A stretch of 64,000 nt of DNA from Humimonas sp964465015 (GTDB lineage Bacteria; Gemmatimonadota; Gemmatimonadetes; Palauibacterales; Palauibacteraceae): NCBI GenBank assembly GCA_964465015.1, contig CAYXHP010000150.1:32404-96403 (forward strand). The letters are read 5' to 3'. Made by a program: the position numbers and the translations under genes. The notes beneath the pieces are model-generated. The model was not told the origin of the DNA and did not search any database. It worked only from the letters and a program-made list of their open reading frames with translations. Shown in pieces: positions 60,341 through 64,000 of the stretch (positions are counted from its first letter, which is position 1; every line of letters starts with the position of its first letter).

Positions 60341-61671
60341 GAGCGCGCTGGCTCGTCCTGGCGCGCCTCGCGCTTCGCAACACGCTGCGCCAGGCACGCC
60401 GCAGCGCTCTCACCGCCTCCGCCATGGTCGTGGGACTCGCGCTCCTCATGATGTCGCGGGCCATCGGCGACGGGGCCCACGAGCAGTGGATCACCGATGG
60501 AGTCCGCCTGGCTCTGGGGCACGTGGCCCTGGAGGCGCCCGGCTGGCAGGCGAGCGGCAGCCTGGACGATCGGCTGGACTCGGCGCAGGTGTCGGCCGCC
60601 CGCCGGGCGGTGGCGGAGCTGAGCGCGCCCGGGCGGACCGGTCGGCCGGTCCGGGTCCGCGCCGCCGCCGTCCGCCTCACGGTGAGCGGACTGGCCAGCT
60701 CGCCGGGCTCGGCGGTCCCGGTGCGCATCGAAGGGGTGGACCCGTCGGCCGAGGCCGCCTTCTCCGAGCTCGACGAGAGGCTAGCCTCCGGGCGGTACCT
60801 CGAGCCCTCCGACCGCCTGGCCGCGTTCGTGGGCGCTGGCCTGGCCGACCGGCTCGGCCTACACCTCGGCTCGCGCCTCGTCCTCACCGCCCAGGGGGCG
60901 GCAGGGGACGTGGCCGAGCAGCTGGTTCGGGTTCGAGGTCTCTTCAGGACGGGGATCCCCGAGGTGGACGACGGCCTCGTGCAGATCCCGCTGTCGACCG
61001 CGCGCCAGTGGCTCGGGACCCCGGGAGCCGCCACCGCCGTGTCCGTGCTCCTCGGTTCCAGCCAGTCGACGTCCGACGCCGTCGAGGCCCTGCGGGCTCG
61101 TCTCGGGTCGCACCCGGCGACCGCGGCGGACGGGCCGGGCGATTCGCCCGGCGCCGGCGCGCCGGGCATCCGCGTCCTGTCCTGGAAGCAGGCCTCGCCC
61201 GAGCTGGAATCGGCCGTCCGGATCGACGACTTCGGCTTCTACGTGTTCATGGTCGTGCTGTTCGCTATCGTGGCCCTGGCGGTCCTCAACGCCGTGCTCA
61301 TGTCCGTCCTGGACCGGGAGCGCGAGTTCGGCGTCCTCGAGGCGCTCGGCCTCACGCGGGCGGAGACCGGGAGCGTGGTGTTCACCGAGGGTCTCATGCT
61401 GGCGGTGCTGAGCGGAATCCTCGGCGTGGCGCTGGGCTTCGGCGTGACGTGGCTCCTGTGGCGTCACGGCCTCGACCTGTCGGCACTGTACGGGAACGAC
61501 CTCAGCATCTCGGGAGCGGTCATCAACCCGGTCATCGTCCCCATCTTCCGGCCCGCGCGCGTCGCCGAGGCGGCCGCCTACGTGGTGGTGATCGGCGGCC
61601 TCGCCTCGCTCTACCCCGCCCGCGTCGCCATGCGGATCGACGTGGCCGAAGCCCTGAAGTTCGACCGATGA
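60337..61671 (+). CDS. ABC transporter permease, FtsX/MacB-like (second)
   Basis: 444 aa from ATG 60337. Same topology as the first: LARLALRNTLRQARRSALTAS at the start and NAVLMSVLDREREFGVLEALGLTRAE as the coupling region. The periplasmic domain differs in sequence from the first permease, so they are not recent copies. The stop overlaps a second bridging mini-ORF. Confidence 0.93.
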   Translation: MRARWLVLARLALRNTLRQARRSALTASAMVVGLALLMMSRAIGDGAHEQWITDGVRLALGHVALEAPGWQASGSLDDRLDSAQVSAARRAVAELSAPGRTGRPVRVRAAAVRLTVSGLASSPGSAVPVRIEGVDPSAEAAFSELDERLASGRYLEPSDRLAAFVGAGLADRLGLHLGSRLVLTAQGAAGDVAEQLVRVRGLFRTGIPEVDDGLVQIPLSTARQWLGTPGAATAVSVLLGSSQSTSDAVEALRARLGSHPATAADGPGDSPGAGAPGIRVLSWKQASPELESAVRIDDFGFYVFMVVLFAIVALAVLNAVLMSVLDREREFGVLEALGLTRAETGSVVFTEGLMLAVLSGILGVALGFGVTWLLWRHGLDLSALYGNDLSISGAVINPVIVPIFRPARVAEAAAYVVVIGGLASLYPARVAMRIDVAEALKFDR

Positions 61672-61751
61672 GAGTCCACGTGGAGCCCGGCACGATCCTG
61701 CTCCGCGACGTGACGACCGTACCGACGCTTAGCGGAGTGACCCGACCATGA
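61668..61751 (+). CDS. 27-codon mini-ORF bridging permease and ATPase genes
   Basis: ATG 61668 overlaps the second permease's TGA, and its TGA overlaps the ATPase ATG at 61748, ATGA at both ends. It repeats the arrangement at 60269-60340. Confidence 0.4.
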   Translation: MRVHVEPGTILLRDVTTVPTLSGVTRP

Positions 61752-62578
61752 CCGACCCCGGCCGACCCGTGCCGACGGAGCGTTCATCCGAGCCTTCCGC
61801 CGACGCGCCGCCCGCCGTCCGCACCGAGGGCGTGTGGAAGATCTACGAGCAGGAGCCGCAGCCCGTGGAGGCGGTGCGTGATCTCACGCTGGAGGTCCAG
61901 CCCGGCGAGTTCGTGGCCATGGCGGGTCCGTCCGGCTCGGGGAAGACCACGCTCCTCAACCTCATCGGTGGCCTCACCGCGCCCACGCGCGGCCGGATCC
62001 GGGTCGCGGGCCGGGACCTCACCGAGCTGAGCGGCCCCGAGCTCGCCCGACTCCGCCTGGAGCACATCGGCTTCGTCTTCCAGGCCTACAACCTCCTCCC
62101 CGTCCTCTCGGCGCTCGAGAACGCCGAGTTCACGCTCCTCCTGCGGGGCGTGGAAGCCGGGGAGCGACGCCGACGCGTCCGCGCCCTGTTCCAGGAGATC
62201 GGCCTCGAGGGACTCGAGGGCCGGCGACCGTCCAAGCTGTCGGGCGGTCAGCAGCAGCGGGTGGCCGTGGCGCGCGCGGTGGTGGGCGAGCCGGCGCTCG
62301 TACTGGCCGACGAACCCACCGCCAACCTCGATTCCGCCACGGGCGACGCGCTCCTGCGCGTGATGGAGCGCCTCAACCACGAGCGCGGCGTCACGTTCAT
62401 CTTCTCGACCCACGACCCGCGGGTCATGGAGCGCGCCCACCGGTTGGTCCACCTCGTGGACGGGCGCATCGCCAGTGACGTACGCCAGGCGGTGCACCGC
62501 GGGGAGCGGGACGGCAACTGGGCGGCGGACGCGGGAGGTCGCGCGCCGGGGGCGGAGCCGGGCGGACCGGGGGATTGA
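61748..62578 (+). CDS. ABC transporter ATPase, LolD/MacB-like
   Basis: 276 aa from ATG 61748. Walker A GPSGSGKTT, Q-loop FVFQAYNLLPVLS, signature LSGGQQQRVAVARA, Walker B VLADEPTANLD and switch His in STHDPRV are all present. The C-terminal 40 residues are extra and Gly/Arg-rich. With the two permeases it forms a type VII-like (MacB/Lol) transporter. The stop overlaps the barrel gene by TTGA. Confidence 0.95.
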   Translation: MTDPGRPVPTERSSEPSADAPPAVRTEGVWKIYEQEPQPVEAVRDLTLEVQPGEFVAMAGPSGSGKTTLLNLIGGLTAPTRGRIRVAGRDLTELSGPELARLRLEHIGFVFQAYNLLPVLSALENAEFTLLLRGVEAGERRRRVRALFQEIGLEGLEGRRPSKLSGGQQQRVAVARAVVGEPALVLADEPTANLDSATGDALLRVMERLNHERGVTFIFSTHDPRVMERAHRLVHLVDGRIASDVRQAVHRGERDGNWAADAGGRAPGAEPGGPGD

Positions 62579-63804
62579 ACATCCGAGACCGGAAGGGGCG
62601 GGCTGTCGGGTGCTTCTCGAGCCTGCTCGCATGGGCCGCGCTCGCGGCCGTTGGATCCGCTCCCGGCCCGGCGGCCGCGCAGCAGCTCCGGCTCCGGGCC
62701 TACTACCTGAACGTCGGCTCCTGGGAGGACGCGAGTCCGTATGGGCCCGGCGGCGCCTTCGACTTCCAGCGGCTTCGCCTCATGCTGACGCCGCGCGAGG
62801 GCCCGGTCACCCTGGACCTGGCCTACGAGCACACGCTGCTGTGGAACCAGCGAGCCGGAGCGAGCCTCTCGCTCCAGCCGGGGAGCGCCGCCGCGGCGCC
62901 CGTCGACTGGCTGCATCTGGATTGGACCGCGGATCGGGGCGCGCACCATCTCTGGCGCCACCGCATCGACCGCCTGTCGGCGAGCGTGGCGCTCGGCCCG
63001 TCGCTCGAGCTCACGCTCGGACGACAGCCGATCTCGTGGGCCACGACTCTCTACTTCACTCCCACCGACCCGTTCGCCCCCTTCGATCCGACCGACCCGT
63101 TCCGGGAGTACCGGACCGGGGTGGACGCGGCGCGCCTGCAGTACTTCGCGGGTCCGTTCACGACCCTGGACCTGGTGGTACGGCCCGAGGACACCCCGGA
63201 GGGGTACCGGACGACCGCCCTGGCGCGGGCGCGGACCACGATCGGAGCGTGGGACCTCTCCGCGTGGGCCGGCGCCCTGCACGAGGAGGCGGCCGGCGCG
63301 GTGGGCGTCGACCGGAGCGTGGCCGGGTGGGCGGTACGCGCCGATGTCGGCCTGAGGCGCGCGTCGGACGGGGGCGCCGTCCTGCGGGCGGCCGCGGGAG
63401 CCGACCGCCGCTTCGGCGTGCTCGGCCGGGACCTCCACTTCCTGGCCGAACTCCAGCACGACGGCCTGGGCGCCACCAGCTCCGATGAGTTCGCTTCCGT
63501 GCTCGCCTCCCCCGCCTATCGTCGGGGAGAGCTCCAGGCTCTGGGGCGGGACGAGGCGCTGGTCGACGCCTCGTGGCAGCTCCACCCGCTGGTCGCCACG
63601 GAGCTCCTGGCGATCGCGAACCTCCGGGACGGCAGCACGCTCCTGGCGCCCGCGGCGTCCGTCTCACTTTCCGACGAGGTCGCGGCGCGACTGGGGCTCT
63701 ACGTGACAGCCGGTGACGGATCCGTGGGAGCGCTCGGCCTCCCGCGCTCGGAGTACGGCGCCGTGCCCGCCTATCTCTACCTGTCGTTCACGGCCTTCTT
63801 CTGA
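62575..63804 (+). CDS. outer-membrane beta-barrel protein of the export operon
   Basis: 409 aa from a TTG at 62575 that overlaps the ATPase TGA (TTGA); no better start exists because the signal peptide (to about GPAAAQQ) begins within 20 codons. The mature protein is a string of amphipathic strands (LRLRAYYLNVG, VTLDLAYEH, LELTLGRQPISW, LHFLAELQHDGLG) ending LSFTAFF, with terminal Phe. It is not TolC, as no helical tunnel is seen, and resembles DUF1302-type or maltoporin-like barrels. It probably sits in the outer membrane as the endpoint of the transport path. Confidence 0.8.
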   Translation: MNIRDRKGRAVGCFSSLLAWAALAAVGSAPGPAAAQQLRLRAYYLNVGSWEDASPYGPGGAFDFQRLRLMLTPREGPVTLDLAYEHTLLWNQRAGASLSLQPGSAAAAPVDWLHLDWTADRGAHHLWRHRIDRLSASVALGPSLELTLGRQPISWATTLYFTPTDPFAPFDPTDPFREYRTGVDAARLQYFAGPFTTLDLVVRPEDTPEGYRTTALARARTTIGAWDLSAWAGALHEEAAGAVGVDRSVAGWAVRADVGLRRASDGGAVLRAAAGADRRFGVLGRDLHFLAELQHDGLGATSSDEFASVLASPAYRRGELQALGRDEALVDASWQLHPLVATELLAIANLRDGSTLLAPAASVSLSDEVAARLGLYVTAGDGSVGALGLPRSEYGAVPAYLYLSFTAFF

Positions 63805-64000
63805 GCGGCATCGGCCAGGTCCGGCGGGCTCACGCCAGGGGCGTTTCTCACGGCGGGACCGGCGCAGGTGTCCGCCGTGTGTGTCCCTCCCGCGAGGCTG
63901 ACGGCGCACGTACCCCAGAGGGCCACAGCGCTCGCAACCTCCACGCCGGCATCCCAGGCGCGTGCGGCGGCGGGCCCGTGGGCGAGCGTGAGACCCACCA
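63777..64000 (-). CDS. possible C-terminal end of a gene continuing beyond the window
   Basis: The frame is open from the right edge and stops at 63777, overlapping the convergent barrel gene by 28 bp. The visible 74 residues are Ala/Gly-rich with a hydrophobic patch and match no family I know. It may be only a chance reading frame; if so the last 196 bp are non-coding. Confidence 0.25.
   Translation of the reverse strand, partial: VGLTLAHGPAAARAWDAGVEVASAVALWGTCAVSLAGGTHTADTCAGPAVRNAPGVSPPDLADAAQKKAVNDR

Overview
The window is about 70% GC and gene-dense. It is dominated by short operons whose genes overlap by 4 bp (ATGA, GTGA, once TTGA). I see no rRNA, tRNA, CRISPR array, transposase, integrase or phage gene, so it looks like chromosomal backbone of a Gram-negative, high-GC environmental bacterium. 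A DUF5916 beta-barrel, a YaiO/HEAT/GT2 exopolysaccharide set, a PCMT-erythromycin esterase fusion, many lipoproteins and multihaem cytochromes together suggest Gemmatimonadota (or a related Acidobacteriota-like lineage). That assignment is an inference from gene content only.

Layout: 1-4122 (minus) is a solute-binding lipoprotein, a membrane histidine kinase and an NtrC-type sigma-54 regulator cut by the window edge. 4188-8456 holds an rRNA m5C methyltransferase, glutamate formimidoyltransferase, a VOC ring-cleaving dioxygenase and a small secreted protein. 8574-13425 holds a secreted esterase and a coupled purE-purK-Rieske-fatty-acid-hydroxylase operon. 13474-18236 is an EAL phosphodiesterase divergent from an exopolysaccharide set (YaiO barrel, HEAT protein, GT2). 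18402-21937 carries a fatty acid desaturase, a cyclopropane synthase-family protein and acetate kinase. 21987-24840 (minus) is a cytochrome-barrel fusion plus a pentahaem cytochrome. 25145-31084 holds a DUF1622 protein with a PCMT-erythromycin esterase fusion, a methyltransferase and a DUF5916 protein. 31351-31952 has two small convergent Cys-rich proteins.

The most distinctive region is 32228-48251. It is a single-strand run encoding KorA, KorB, an unknown 342-aa protein, RnfB, a giant 1782-aa fused 2-oxoacid:ferredoxin oxidoreductase with its own C-terminal ferredoxin-like domain, RnfC, RnfD, RnfG, RnfE, RnfA, a small 4-Cys membrane protein resembling the NQR maturation factor NqrM, and ApbE. 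It reads as one module in which 2-oxoacid oxidation feeds low-potential electrons to an ion-translocating Rnf complex, with its flavin and iron maturation factors alongside. The giant enzyme sits between rnfB and rnfC.

Downstream are an MddA-like thiol methyltransferase (48469), an arsenic island with divergent arsR and arsM-phosphoesterase-acr3 (49418-52677), uppP, a lipase-maturation-factor-like membrane protein, a TetR-OsmC pair with a near-perfect operator, a DinB protein, and a TetR-led envelope export operon (LolA-like protein, two FtsX-type permeases, ATPase, outer-membrane barrel). In that last operon two mini-ORFs of 23 and 27 codons bridge genes by ATGA overlaps at both ends.
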